Source: Clostridiaceae bacterium BL-3 | GTDB taxonomy: Bacteria > Bacillota > Clostridia > Clostridiales > Clostridiaceae | Length of the DNA stretch: 55,287 nucleotides | Reading direction: 5' to 3' | Assembly: GCA_902809985.1 (NCBI GenBank) | Contig: CADDXC010000004.1 | Span: 1 to 55,287, forward strand | Shown here: in pieces, positions 8,136 through 15,669 of the stretch | Position numbering within the stretch: the first letter of the stretch is position 1 | Layout of the letters: each line of letters starts with the position of its first letter | The notes under the pieces: model-generated | Databases searched by the model: none | Seen by the model: only the letters and a program-made list of their open reading frames with translations | What the model was told of the DNA's origin: nothing | Position numbers and translations under genes: made by a program

Positions 8136-9224
8136 GTGTTAAAAGCTTATAAATACAGGATTTACCCGAACAAAGAACAAAAATTGTATTTTGCTGGAAC
8201 TTTTGGCTGTGTCAGATTTATATATAACAAAATGCTGGCTGATAGAATTAAATCATACAAGGAAAACAAAGATTTGGATATTAAAAAGATTAAGTATCCT
8301 ACCCCGGCACAGTATAAAAAAGAATTTGAATGGCTTAAAGAAGTTGACAGTCTTGCTCTGGCAAATGCTCAAATGGATCTAAATAAAGCATATAAAAATT
8401 TCTTTAGAGATAAATCAATAGGTTTTCCTAAATTCAAAAGTAAGAAAAGTAACTATAACAGTTATACAACCAATAATCAAAATGGAACAGTTTATATCAA
8501 AGATGAACATATTAAATTACCTAAATTAAAATCCATGATAAAGATAAAACAGCATAGAGAATTCAACGGAATAATTAAATCCTGTACTGTATCCCAGGTG
8601 CCGAGTGGCAAATATTTTATATCTATACTGGTTAATTGTGAGATTAAAAAGATGCCTGAAGTCAGTAAAAAAATAGGAATAGATATGGGGCTAAAAGAAT
8701 TTGCAATATGTTCAGATGGATATAGAGAGGCCAACCCAAAATATCTGACAAAATCAGAGAGAAGGCTTGTCAAACTTCAAAGGGACCTGTCAAGGAAGAA
8801 AAAAGGCAGTAATAACAGAAAAAAAGCTAGGTTAAAATTATCTAAATTACACGAGAAGATAGTGAATCAAAGGGCAGATTTCTTAAATAAGTTATCAATA
8901 AAACTAATCAGAGAAAACCAATCTATAGTTATTGAGGACTTAAAAGTTAAAAATATGCAGCAGAATCACAGGCTGGCAAAGGCAATAAGCGAAGCAAGCT
9001 GGAGTGAATTCAGAAGAATGCTGGAATACAAGGCCGAGTGGTACGGCAGAAAAATAATAGTGGCACCCAGTAATTATGCAAGTAGTCAATTGTGTTCAGT
9101 TTGTGGATATAAGAATAGAGAAGTAAAAAATCTTGCACTCAGGGAATGGACCTGTCCTAAATGCAGCACACACCATGACAGGGATATAAACGCCAGCAAA
9201 AATCTGCTGAAATTAGCCATATAA
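8136..9224 (+). CDS. tnpB: RNA-guided nuclease TnpB
   Basis: 362 aa, GTG start with GAGGTG just upstream. N-terminal helix-turn-helix/WED part, then a RuvC-like nuclease: Asp183 in [10 protein letters not shown], Glu267 in VIEDLKV, Asp350 in DRDINAS, with a zinc ribbon between (Cys320, 323, 340, 343). All catalytic residues are present. TnpB uses an omega RNA from the element's right end to cut donor sites and so keeps the element in place. Related to the ancestor of Cas12. Confidence 0.95.
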   Translation: MLKAYKYRIYPNKEQKLYFAGTFGCVRFIYNKMLADRIKSYKENKDLDIKKIKYPTPAQYKKEFEWLKEVDSLALANAQMDLNKAYKNFFRDKSIGFPKFKSKKSNYNSYTTNNQNGTVYIKDEHIKLPKLKSMIKIKQHREFNGIIKSCTVSQVPSGKYFISILVNCEIKKMPEVSKKIGIDMGLKEFAICSDGYREANPKYLTKSERRLVKLQRDLSRKKKGSNNRKKARLKLSKLHEKIVNQRADFLNKLSIKLIRENQSIVIEDLKVKNMQQNHRLAKAISEASWSEFRRMLEYKAEWYGRKIIVAPSNYASSQLCSVCGYKNREVKNLALREWTCPKCSTHHDRDINASKNLLKLAI

Positions 9225-9332
9225 TTTTGGTAATACACTGAGGTTGGTTCGACCTTTAGAGCTTAGGTAAACTTGTTCCATTAGGAATATTGACTAAGAA
9301 GCCATCCACTTCTATAAGTGGTGGTAGTTCAC
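9130..9332 (+). ncRNA. Predicted omega RNA (TnpB guide scaffold)
   Basis: By analogy with characterised IS605 elements the guide RNA covers the end of tnpB and the right end of the element. Non-coding bases 9225-9332 are structured, with an AGGT/ACCT hairpin near 9241-9255 and the right-end hairpin 9306-9321, and stop at GTTCAC. The 5' boundary is a guess. The guide would be the flanking DNA from 9333 on. Confidence 0.55.
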
Positions 9333-9414
9333 TGAGAGATTAAGGTAAATTGTTGCATCTATGAAAAAACAGCTATATAATATGAAGGGTGCTTGTTTTA
9401 CAAGAAATATTTTA

Positions 9415-9454
9415 GGAGTATAGCTCAATTGGGAGAGCATGCGATTCATATCAC
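9415..9454 (+). pseudogene. 5' fragment of a tRNA (CAT anticodon loop)
   Basis: GGAGTATAGCTCAATTGG and the following D-arm bases GAGAGC match a tRNA 5' half, ending in an anticodon loop TTCATAT. The 3' halves of the anticodon stem, T arm and acceptor are absent; unrelated sequence follows before tRNA-Ala. Probably a decayed tRNA-Met-like gene. Confidence 0.6.
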
Positions 9455-9472
9455 AAAATTGAATAGGTACAT

Positions 9473-9548
9473 GGGCCTGTAGCTCAGTTGGGAGAGCGTT
9501 CGGTTCGCATCCGAGAGGTCGAGAGTTCGAATCTCTTCAGGTCCACCA
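9473..9548 (+). tRNA. tRNA-Ala (CGC)
   Basis: Acceptor GGGCCTG/CAGGTCC has the alanine identity G3-T70 wobble. Anticodon stem TTCGG/CCGAG with loop TTCGCAT gives anticodon CGC. T arm GAGAG/CTCTT and encoded CCA; 76 nt. Confidence 0.95.
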
Positions 9549-9550
9549 TG

Positions 9551-9588
9551 TACGGGAAAATCTGAAAAGAGATTTTTCCGTATTTTTT
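9551..9588 (+). terminator. Terminator of tRNA-Ala(CGC)
   Basis: TACGGGAAAATCT pairs with AGATTTTTCCGTA (one wobble), followed by TTTTTT. Confidence 0.88.
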
Positions 9589-9655
9589 ATGTATAAAATC
9601 AACAGTAAAACGGTAAAGTAAAATGTAAGAATATAAATATAAACAGGTGAATGTA

Positions 9656-9772
9656 GTGATTGAAAATTTAGGTTCATCAGATATACTGTCGAAAATATTA
9701 AATATACTGTCAGTAATTCTTCCTATTTTAATAGTGTTGATATTAATTATTATAGATAAAAATAACAACTAG
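9656..9772 (+). CDS. Possible 38-aa membrane peptide
   Basis: GTG start with AGGTGA five bases upstream. The translation has a polar N terminus (IENLGSSDILSKIL), one hydrophobic helix of about 18 residues rich in I, L and V, and a charged end DKNNN. It could be a small membrane peptide gene between tRNA-Ala and psd, or chance. No family recognised. Confidence 0.4.
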   Translation: MIENLGSSDILSKILNILSVILPILIVLILIIIDKNNN

Positions 9773-9812
9773 AGCTTTGTTAAAGAGCTGCAATAAGAAA
9801 TGAAGAAAAAAT

Positions 9813-10706
9813 TTAATTTTCATACTGAATTCCAATTTTTTCTCCCATTAATACCCTTGTTTCATAACCTTTTTTTGTCTGCTCAATTATGTCTTTATCA
9901 ACTGTAATTTTATTTTTTTCAAAAAATAAAATTACAGTTGATCCACCAAACTTGAAGTACCCCTTTTCAGCACCTTTAGAAATATCTTTTTTGGGGCAAT
10001 AAGTTTGTATTATTGAACCCACGCAAGTAGCGCCTATCTCCACATAAATTACATCACCAAAATTATTAGAATGAAAAATACTCCATTCCCTTTTGTTTTT
10101 ACAAAACACATTAGAAATATTTTCTAAAGATATTGGATTTACGGAATAATAGTCTCCTTTAATTTTTTTATAAGATTCGCATTTTCCCCAGTCTATAAAG
10201 TGAAATCTGTGGTAGTCTGTTGGGCATAGCCTGAATATTAAACAGGTGCCATTGTTGAATTTTACAGGTGTTTTGTTATTGTTTATTAGATCACATAGGC
10301 TGTATGTAAATCCTTTAATTTGGACAATTTTGTTTAAATTTATATGCTCATATGCTGTCAATCTTCCATCAACAGGTGATATTAAAATTTTTTTATTCAT
10401 ATTAATTGGCCTAGCATTTTTTTTGAGAGACCTTGAAAAAAAATCATTGAAACAATTAAAATCATTGTAATCTATGGCACATTCAGACATATCTATATTA
10501 AAATCATCTATAAAGGACCTGATTTTCCTTTTACTGTATTTGGTGCTGCAAAATAAGCCATATAATTTAGAAAATATCTTCTTTTTAACTATGATTTCAA
10601 GAAATTTCATTCCCAGGGGGGAAGAATAGATCCACTTTAAATAAGCATCTCCTGCCACTTTTTCTATATTATAATTTTTCGTCCTTCTGTTAAAATATCT
10701 AATCAT
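9813..10706 (-). CDS. psd: Phosphatidylserine decarboxylase proenzyme
   Basis: Makes phosphatidylethanolamine from phosphatidylserine at the membrane. 297 aa. The self-cleavage site that yields the pyruvoyl group is FGGST (about residue 252-256; LGST in the E. coli enzyme). Upstream landmarks are SPVDGRL (about 109-115) and the DYHRFHF active-site histidines (about 164-170). Reads toward tRNA-Ala. The divergent TetR-type regulator starts 198 bases away and could control it. Confidence 0.92.
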   Translation of the reverse strand: MIRYFNRRTKNYNIEKVAGDAYLKWIYSSPLGMKFLEIIVKKKIFSKLYGLFCSTKYSKRKIRSFIDDFNIDMSECAIDYNDFNCFNDFFSRSLKKNARPINMNKKILISPVDGRLTAYEHINLNKIVQIKGFTYSLCDLINNNKTPVKFNNGTCLIFRLCPTDYHRFHFIDWGKCESYKKIKGDYYSVNPISLENISNVFCKNKREWSIFHSNNFGDVIYVEIGATCVGSIIQTYCPKKDISKGAEKGYFKFGGSTVILFFEKNKITVDKDIIEQTKKGYETRVLMGEKIGIQYEN

Positions 10707-10813
10707 TTTCTACCTTCCAGTTAACATTTTAAATAGTTGAATTTGTTTATTATTTATTTTAACATTATAATAATTATATGAAAATGGCTTTTAAATCCTT
10801 TTATTAAAAACTA

Positions 10814-10841
10814 TTGAGTTATTTTAATAACAGAGTATAAT
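10814..10841 (+). promoter_or_regulatory. Promoter of the TetR-family gene
   Basis: TTGAGT at 10814-10819, 16-base spacer, TATAAT at 10836-10841; a second TATAAT lies at 10851. Confidence 0.6.
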
Positions 10842-10861
10842 GAAAATGGATATAATTATAC

Positions 10862-10871
10862 TGACCAGTCA
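10862..10871 (+). promoter_or_regulatory. Possible TetR-type operator
   Basis: TGACCAGTCA is an inverted repeat (TGAC, two bases, GTCA) downstream of the promoter and 34 bases before the regulator's ATG. TGAC-N2-GTCA sites are frequent for TetR-family proteins; autoregulation is inferred. Confidence 0.45.
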
Positions 10872-10904
10872 ATAATTATGCGATAAAAATCTGGAGTGGT
10901 ATTT

Positions 10905-11489
10905 ATGAATAATACGAAAAGAACGATTTCTGAATCTGCTATAAAAGTTTTTTCTAAAAACGGGTATAATGGTGCAACAATGGATGCTATAGCAGCTGAT
11001 GCAGGTGTGGCAAAGGGAACATTATACTATCATTTTAAAAGCAAGGAAGAGATATTTAAATATATAGTTCAAGAAGGGATGAATGTACTAAAGGGAAAAA
11101 TAGAAAGTGATTCTAAAGATGTAAGTGACTCTTTGGAAAAGATAAGAATTCTCTGTAGAGTTCAGTGGGGATTGATTTATGAGAGCAGAGATTTTATAAA
11201 AGTAATAATGAGTCAGATTTGGGGACAGGAAGCAAGGCAATTAGAATTGAGGGAATGTATAAAATCTTACATAGTTTATATACAAAATTATTTAAAAGAA
11301 GCTGTGGATGATGGCAGCATAAAAAAATGTAATTTATCTTTTTTATCGTACACCTTATTTGGAACAGTCTGTTCTGTTGCTGTTTATGAGTTAATGAATG
11401 AAGATAAAAAAGATCTGGATGATATGATAGAAAGTCTTATGAATTATATTTTAAATGGAATAAAGGTAGAAAAGGAGAATAAGATTTAA
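10905..11489 (+). CDS. TetR/AcrR-family transcriptional regulator
   Basis: 194 aa. The N-terminal helix-turn-helix is canonical: SESAIKVFSKNGYNGATMDA, then AGVAKGTLYYHFKSKEEIF at about residues 24-46. The C-terminal ligand domain is variable. ATG 10905 is chosen because TGGAG overlaps the upstream in-frame GTG 10896 and would serve the ATG. Divergent from psd and convergent with the AarF gene (8 bases between stops). Ligand unknown; a lipid or fatty-acid signal is only a contextual guess. Confidence 0.9.
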   Translation: MNNTKRTISESAIKVFSKNGYNGATMDAIAADAGVAKGTLYYHFKSKEEIFKYIVQEGMNVLKGKIESDSKDVSDSLEKIRILCRVQWGLIYESRDFIKVIMSQIWGQEARQLELRECIKSYIVYIQNYLKEAVDDGSIKKCNLSFLSYTLFGTVCSVAVYELMNEDKKDLDDMIESLMNYILNGIKVEKENKI

Positions 11490-11497
11490 TCTCCTTT

Positions 11498-13099
11498 TTA
11501 AAATCTTCCGGATTTAATTATGGAGATTATCAATATAATTCCGATCAATATAAAAAATATAAAATTTACAATACCTATTAATGGGATATTGTAGATTTTA
11601 GGACCTATATTAAAATTTAAAATCAGAGATGAACTTACAATTATGGAGCATGTTATTAGGGAAAGTGATAGCCTGTTTACCATTTTATTTAACTGGTTTA
11701 TGGAATCATCAATTTTACTAAATTTTAATTCAATTTTAGTTCTTCCATTTAATATACAATCCATTAATTCTATTGTTTTTATTGGAAACTTTGAAAAATT
11801 CTTTGTAAAATTATAGGAATTTATAAGGATATTTTCTGGATTTATATCATCAAAATAATAAAATTTATTGTTGCTTTTAACAAAGGGTATTGCTATGTCT
11901 AGAATATCAATTTCAGGTGATATTTCTGTTACTAGACCTTCTACCATAATTAAACTCTTCACCAGTAATATTAAATTTTTGGGTAAAGTAATACTATTAT
12001 TTTTTGCACATTTAAAAATTTCTGTTAATAATACTGAAATCTTTATATTTTTAAGAGAAGTAGACAGATAGTTTATTAAAAACAATTCTACATCTTCATA
12101 CAATTTATTTCTATCTATAAGGTCTTTTTTTACACCTATTGATATAATAACAGATACAAGTTTGTCTGTATCTTTATGTACTATGGACATAATAGCCTCA
12201 TTTAAAAGAAGTCTAAGTCGGGGCGAAATGGTACCTACTATTCCAAAATCCAAAAAACATATTTTTTTATTGAGTACCATTAAATTTCCAGGATGGGGAT
12301 CAGCATGAAAAAAGCCATCGGTAAATACCTGCTTAAAAAAAGATAAAGCTAATTTTTTACCTAAATCCTGTAAATCATATTTTTCTTTTTTTAGTTTTTC
12401 TATGTTATTTATTTTAAATCCATAAATTTTTTCCATAGTCAATACTTTAATTCCCGATAATTCGTTTACTACATAAGGCACATAGCAAAAATTTACATTT
12501 TCGTTTAGTTTTTTGAATTTTGACATATTACTAGCTTCCAGATTAAAGTTTAGTTCCTGTTTAGTTGAAAAAAGTAATTCATCCAAAGCTTCTTCAGGAT
12601 CAATTAAGGATTCTTTAAATTTAACTTTAGTAATTTTTATAATTTTATACAGTATATATATATCTGTTTCCATCTTCTCTTTTATATTAGGTCTTTGTAT
12701 TTTTACGATAACGTTTTTCCCATTTTTTAAAGTTGCATTGTATACTTGGGCAATAGATCCCGATGCCAGGGGGATCTTTTCAAAATGTTGAAAACAATCT
12801 TCTATGTTTTTATTAAATTCTTCAAAAAATACTTTATTTATATTTTCATAACTTTCAGGAAGTACATCATCTTGGAGCTTTGAGAGTTCTTCAATGTATT
12901 GAGAAGGCATTATATCAGGTCTTGAACTTAATATTTGACCTATCTTTATAAAAGTAGGTCCAAGTTCTTCGAAAGCTTTTCTGAGATTTTGAGGTGACTT
13001 TTCTTTATTGTGATTTTTAGTACATACTAAAAATTTAAAACCGTATTTAGCTAATACCTTCATTATTTCTTTAAATCTTTTCGAATATAAAGTTTTCAT
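11498..13099 (-). CDS. ABC1/AarF/UbiB-family atypical kinase
   Basis: 533 aa. The family-specific KxGQ motif lies in FIKIGQILSSRPDIMP (about 50-65). Then come the VKIQRP lysine, the catalytic-loop equivalent FHADPHPGNL and the metal-binding LDFGIVG. The C-terminal 60 residues hold two hydrophobic helices, so the protein is membrane-anchored. UbiB relatives are ATPases or kinases linked to ubiquinone and lipid handling; clostridia lack ubiquinone, so the role here is probably different and unknown. Follows the phasin-like gene by 27 bases on the same strand. Confidence 0.9.
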   Translation of the reverse strand: MKTLYSKRFKEIMKVLAKYGFKFLVCTKNHNKEKSPQNLRKAFEELGPTFIKIGQILSSRPDIMPSQYIEELSKLQDDVLPESYENINKVFFEEFNKNIEDCFQHFEKIPLASGSIAQVYNATLKNGKNVIVKIQRPNIKEKMETDIYILYKIIKITKVKFKESLIDPEEALDELLFSTKQELNFNLEASNMSKFKKLNENVNFCYVPYVVNELSGIKVLTMEKIYGFKINNIEKLKKEKYDLQDLGKKLALSFFKQVFTDGFFHADPHPGNLMVLNKKICFLDFGIVGTISPRLRLLLNEAIMSIVHKDTDKLVSVIISIGVKKDLIDRNKLYEDVELFLINYLSTSLKNIKISVLLTEIFKCAKNNSITLPKNLILLVKSLIMVEGLVTEISPEIDILDIAIPFVKSNNKFYYFDDINPENILINSYNFTKNFSKFPIKTIELMDCILNGRTKIELKFSKIDDSINQLNKMVNRLSLSLITCSIIVSSSLILNFNIGPKIYNIPLIGIVNFIFFILIGIILIISIIKSGRF

Positions 13100-13126
13100 G
13101 ACATATATTTTGTTCTGACTAAAGCT

Positions 13127-13435
13127 TTAAGCTTTAGTCATTTCTTTTATTTTATTTTCAAGTGCAATTAATCTCTCATTTATTGATGATATATCTTCTT
13201 TAGACGCAAGATTCATATCCTTTAGTATTGATAGCAAATCATTCTTGTTTATAGGTTTTATATCTTCTTTTTTAGCTATAACTGTTTTTTTTAATTCTTC
13301 AGATAGTTGTTTCCCCTCATCTACTGTTATTTTCCCCTTTTCAACCATTTCCTCAATTAATTTTACTGCTTTCTCATAAGTATATGCAGCTGAACCTATG
13401 CCTGCCAAAAATAAATTTTTTAATTCATTGATCAT
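13127..13435 (-). CDS. Phasin-like coiled-coil protein
   Basis: 102 aa. N-terminal amphipathic helix (LKNLFLAGIGSAAYTYEKA), a helical central region with KITVDEGKQLSEELKK, then a C-terminal coiled coil ending RLIALENKIKEM. This is the pattern of poly(hydroxyalkanoate) granule-associated/phasin-like proteins often encoded beside AarF genes in Firmicutes. First gene of a two-gene minus-strand operon; strong AGGAGG before its ATG. A membrane-surface partner of the kinase is plausible but inferred. Confidence 0.78.
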   Translation of the reverse strand: MINELKNLFLAGIGSAAYTYEKAVKLIEEMVEKGKITVDEGKQLSEELKKTVIAKKEDIKPINKNDLLSILKDMNLASKEDISSINERLIALENKIKEMTKA

Positions 13436-13620
13436 ATTTAATCCTCCTATATAAATTTATAAATAAATTACCTAACAATCCATATGATTAGAAATTGGTA
13501 GGATTGTAGATAATATAAAGTTTTTTATAATGCTGATTTATGCTTTATTTAATAAAAGTTCATAAAAAAATTGACAATTTTCATAAATTATAATAGAATA
13601 TGAAGGTAGCAAATGTATAT

Positions 13621-13697
13621 GCGCTCGTAGCTCAGTAGGATAGAGCAGCGGTTTCCTAAACCGCGTGCCGGAGGTTCGACTCCTCTCGGGCGCACCA
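13621..13697 (+). tRNA. tRNA-Arg (CCT)
   Basis: Acceptor GCGCTCG/CGGGCGC, anticodon stem GCGGT/ACCGC with loop TTCCTAA (CCT, reads AGG), T arm GGAGG/CCTCT, CCA encoded; 77 nt. Confidence 0.97.
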
Positions 13698-13881
13698 TAG
13701 AGTTTCGTAAGTGCAATATTTAAGGGATATTTATCTTAGAAAAATTTTATCTATTTAGAGATAGTATATCCTTTATTCTATATTTATATTTTATTTATCA
13801 ATATTCATTTATATGTTTATTTAAAAGAATAAAAATTTAAGTAGAAGTCAATTAATATATTGTTTTTGAGGTATCTATATA

Positions 13882-14316
13882 ATGGATTTTATGGCTGAAG
13901 CTTTAAAACAGGCTAAAATAGCTTTAGAGTTAGGTGAAGTTCCTGTAGGTGCTGTTATAATAAAAAATCATAAAATTATATCAGAAGCATGTAATTTAAG
14001 AGAAACTTTAAAAGATCCTACTGCCCATGCAGAAATTATTGCTATAAGGGATGCTTCCAAAGTACTTGAAGATTGGAGATTAGAAGACTGCAGTATGTAT
14101 GTTACTTTAGAACCGTGTGCTATGTGTGCGGGGGCTATATTACAATGCAGAATTAGTAGGCTGTATATAGGTACTTTTGATCCGGATGCAGGAGCTTGTG
14201 GTTCTGTAGTCAATATATTGCAAAATGAATTTTTGAATCATTGGACTGATATTCATTGGACTTATAGGAAAGAATGTAGTGACATATTAAAACGATTTTT
14301 TAAAAATAGAAGATAG
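13882..14316 (+). CDS. tadA: tRNA-specific adenosine deaminase
   Basis: Converts A34 to inosine in tRNA-Arg(ACG); that substrate tRNA is encoded at 5387. 144 aa. Zinc/catalytic motif HAE in DPTAHAEIIAI (about 47-57) and PCAMCAG (about 80-86), with the proton-shuttling Glu in HAE. Full length with basic C-terminal helix. GAGGTA site before the ATG. Lies between tRNA-Arg(CCT) and tRNA-Ser(CGA). Confidence 0.95.
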   Translation: MDFMAEALKQAKIALELGEVPVGAVIIKNHKIISEACNLRETLKDPTAHAEIIAIRDASKVLEDWRLEDCSMYVTLEPCAMCAGAILQCRISRLYIGTFDPDAGACGSVVNILQNEFLNHWTDIHWTYRKECSDILKRFFKNRR

Positions 14317-14334
14317 ATATTAAATAATAAGTGT

Positions 14335-14424
14335 GGAAGCGTATCGAAGTGGTCATAACGGGCCTGACTCGAAATCAGGTAGTCCTTACTGGGCTCGTGG
14401 GTTCGAATCCCACCGCTTCCGCCA
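14335..14424 (+). tRNA. tRNA-Ser (CGA)
   Basis: Class II tRNA: acceptor GGAAGCG/CGCTTCC, anticodon stem CCTGA/TCAGG with loop CTCGAAA (CGA), long variable arm, T arm GTGGG/CCCAC, G discriminator and CCA; 90 nt. Confidence 0.96.
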
Positions 14425-14552
14425 TATAGACTATCACTTATTGATGAACCAAGAAGGGTTACCAACAGATGGTTTTTTTTGGAAGCTACAAATTGCCAAT
14501 ATTGAATTTTTCCTTTTTGTTTGGTATAATAGGATCGTTAAAATTGATATAT

Positions 14553-14629
14553 GGAGGTATAGCTCAGCTGGTTAGAGTGTACGGTTCACATCCGTAAGGT
14601 CGAGGGTTCGAGCCCCCCTGTCTCCACCA
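14553..14629 (+). tRNA. tRNA-Val (CAC)
   Basis: Acceptor GGAGGTA/TGTCTCC, anticodon stem TACGG/CCGTA with loop TTCACAT (CAC, reads GTG), T arm GAGGG/CCCCC, CCA encoded; 77 nt. Confidence 0.95.
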
Positions 14630-14634
14630 TAATG

Positions 14635-14676
14635 AACAAGCCTGTTTTTAGCATAGTTAAAGGTAGGCTTGTTTGT
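14635..14676 (+). terminator. Terminator of tRNA-Val
   Basis: AACAAGCCT pairs with AGGCTTGTT across a 21-base loop; the 3' arm runs into TTTGTT. Confidence 0.65.
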
Positions 14677-14791
14677 TGTATTTTGCAGGTTCTTTAATAT
14701 AAAATAAACTATTGTCAAAACAATGTATAAAATGATATTATAATAACGTTGGAATAAAATAAGCTTTAAATTAAACTAAAAGGAGAAAAAC

Positions 14792-14989
14792 ATGATAAAT
14801 AATTCAGGAAATCCAACTATGTATATTGGTGGTAAACCTAAAGGAAATTATACTGATATATCAACAAAGTACATAGATAAAGCTTTTGAGAACAGCCATT
14901 TGAATAATAGCATCAAAGATAAGCAAAGAAATTTTACATATGAACGTAAAAAGGACAAGCATCTTCTTATCTATGAGATAGAAAGATAA
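14792..14989 (+). CDS. Hypothetical 65-aa hydrophilic protein
   Basis: Good AAGGAGAAA ribosome site and an upstream TTGTCA...TATTATAAT promoter-like stretch (about 14713-14744). The product is basic and polar, with N-terminal NNSGNPTMYIGGKPKGNY and a Lys/Arg-rich C terminus; no membrane segment. Family not recognised. The initiation signals make it more likely real than chance. Confidence 0.5.
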   Translation: MINNSGNPTMYIGGKPKGNYTDISTKYIDKAFENSHLNNSIKDKQRNFTYERKKDKHLLIYEIER

Positions 14990-15206
14990 GTTTAATTGAA
15001 TTGAGATTACTATATTAGTAAATTAAAAGGATAATTTATCATTGATATAGATTGTAAAATAGGATTGGAAGTAGATATCAAATTGAACTTCTGATAAAAG
15101 TGTTGCTTTGTTCAAAAATATATGTTAGAATACATAAGTGGAAAAAGCAGCAGTTAGTGATATTTTGCTGAAAACTTAATAAAATTTATTTCATGAGTAA
15201 ACCTAT

Positions 15207-15296
15207 GGAGAGATGTCCGAGAGGTTGAAGGAGCACGCCTGGAAAGCGTGTGTAGGGGAAACTCTACCGGGGGTTCGAATCCCCCTCTTTCCGCCA
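15207..15296 (+). tRNA. tRNA-Ser (GGA)
   Basis: Class II: acceptor GGAGAGA/TCTTTCC, anticodon loop TGGAAAG (GGA, reads TCC and TCT), long variable arm, T arm GGGGG/CCCCC, G discriminator and CCA; 90 nt. Its cognate codon TCC is the specifier of the three T-boxes in this window. Confidence 0.96.
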
Positions 15297-15306
15297 TTTT
15301 AACTTT

Positions 15307-15574
15307 GTCGTGCTAGATGGGGAGTTAGCGGTGCCCTGTAGCCTGCAATCCGCTGCAGCAGGATTGAATTCCTAGCTTAGTCTGTAAAATGTAAGGCCTG
15401 GCTCATAAAAGTGGCGTTGAGAACTTGATCCCACGCAACGGAAACTCATGAACCCCGTCAGATCCGGAAGGAAGCAGCGGTAAGTGAACATTTTCGTGTG
15501 CCGTGGATAAATCTGGTTTGAGTTAACTATATGGGTAACGCTTATAGTTTATCAGGCGAAGCTAGGTGCACGAC
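15307..15574 (+). ncRNA. ffs: Signal recognition particle RNA (large bacterial type)
   Basis: About 268 nt. The 5' GTCGTGCTAG pairs with 3' CTAGGTGCACGAC, closing the Alu/S rod. The conserved helix 8 GTCAGATCCGGAAGGAAGC with AGCAGCGGTAAG is at about 15458-15485. The long form with Alu domain is typical of Firmicutes. With Ffh it targets membrane proteins co-translationally. Lies directly before dnaX, a common clostridial arrangement. Confidence 0.95.
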
Positions 15575-15596
15575 TTTAATACTTTAAACTGAATTA

Positions 15597-15622
15597 AAAA
15601 GATACCATATGGTATCTTTTTT
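15597..15622 (+). terminator. Terminator of SRP RNA
   Basis: AAAAGATACCAT pairs with ATGGTATCTTTT, perfect 12 bp, extending into six T residues. Confidence 0.9.
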
Positions 15623-15669
15623 GTCATGTATTTAAATAAAGGTTATAATATATATAAGAAGGTGATAAC

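Larger units (their letters stand above)
7577..9332 (+). mobile_element. IS200/IS605-family element, apparently complete
   Basis: Carries tnpA and tnpB in the same direction between two subterminal hairpins. The left one near 7591-7614 contains CTTCTATAAGTGGGAG. The right one at 9306-9321 is CCACTTCTATAAGTGG, with the right end GGTAGTTCAC finishing about 9332. Both ends share CTTCTATAAGTGG. Such elements move as single-stranded circles and leave no target duplication; the target is read from the left flank, here ATTTAAC. The exact left boundary is uncertain by several bases. The 300 bases before tnpA hold only this left end. Confidence 0.85.

Noticed and set aside
9484..9768. 94-codon minus-strand frame over tRNA-Ala
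   Set aside because: Its end translates the tRNA (a common false protein, VDLKRFELSTSRM type); no ribosome site.
14333..14575. 80-codon frame over tRNA-Ser(CGA)
   Set aside because: Begins within the tRNA and crosses into tRNA-Val DNA; explained by the tRNA genes.
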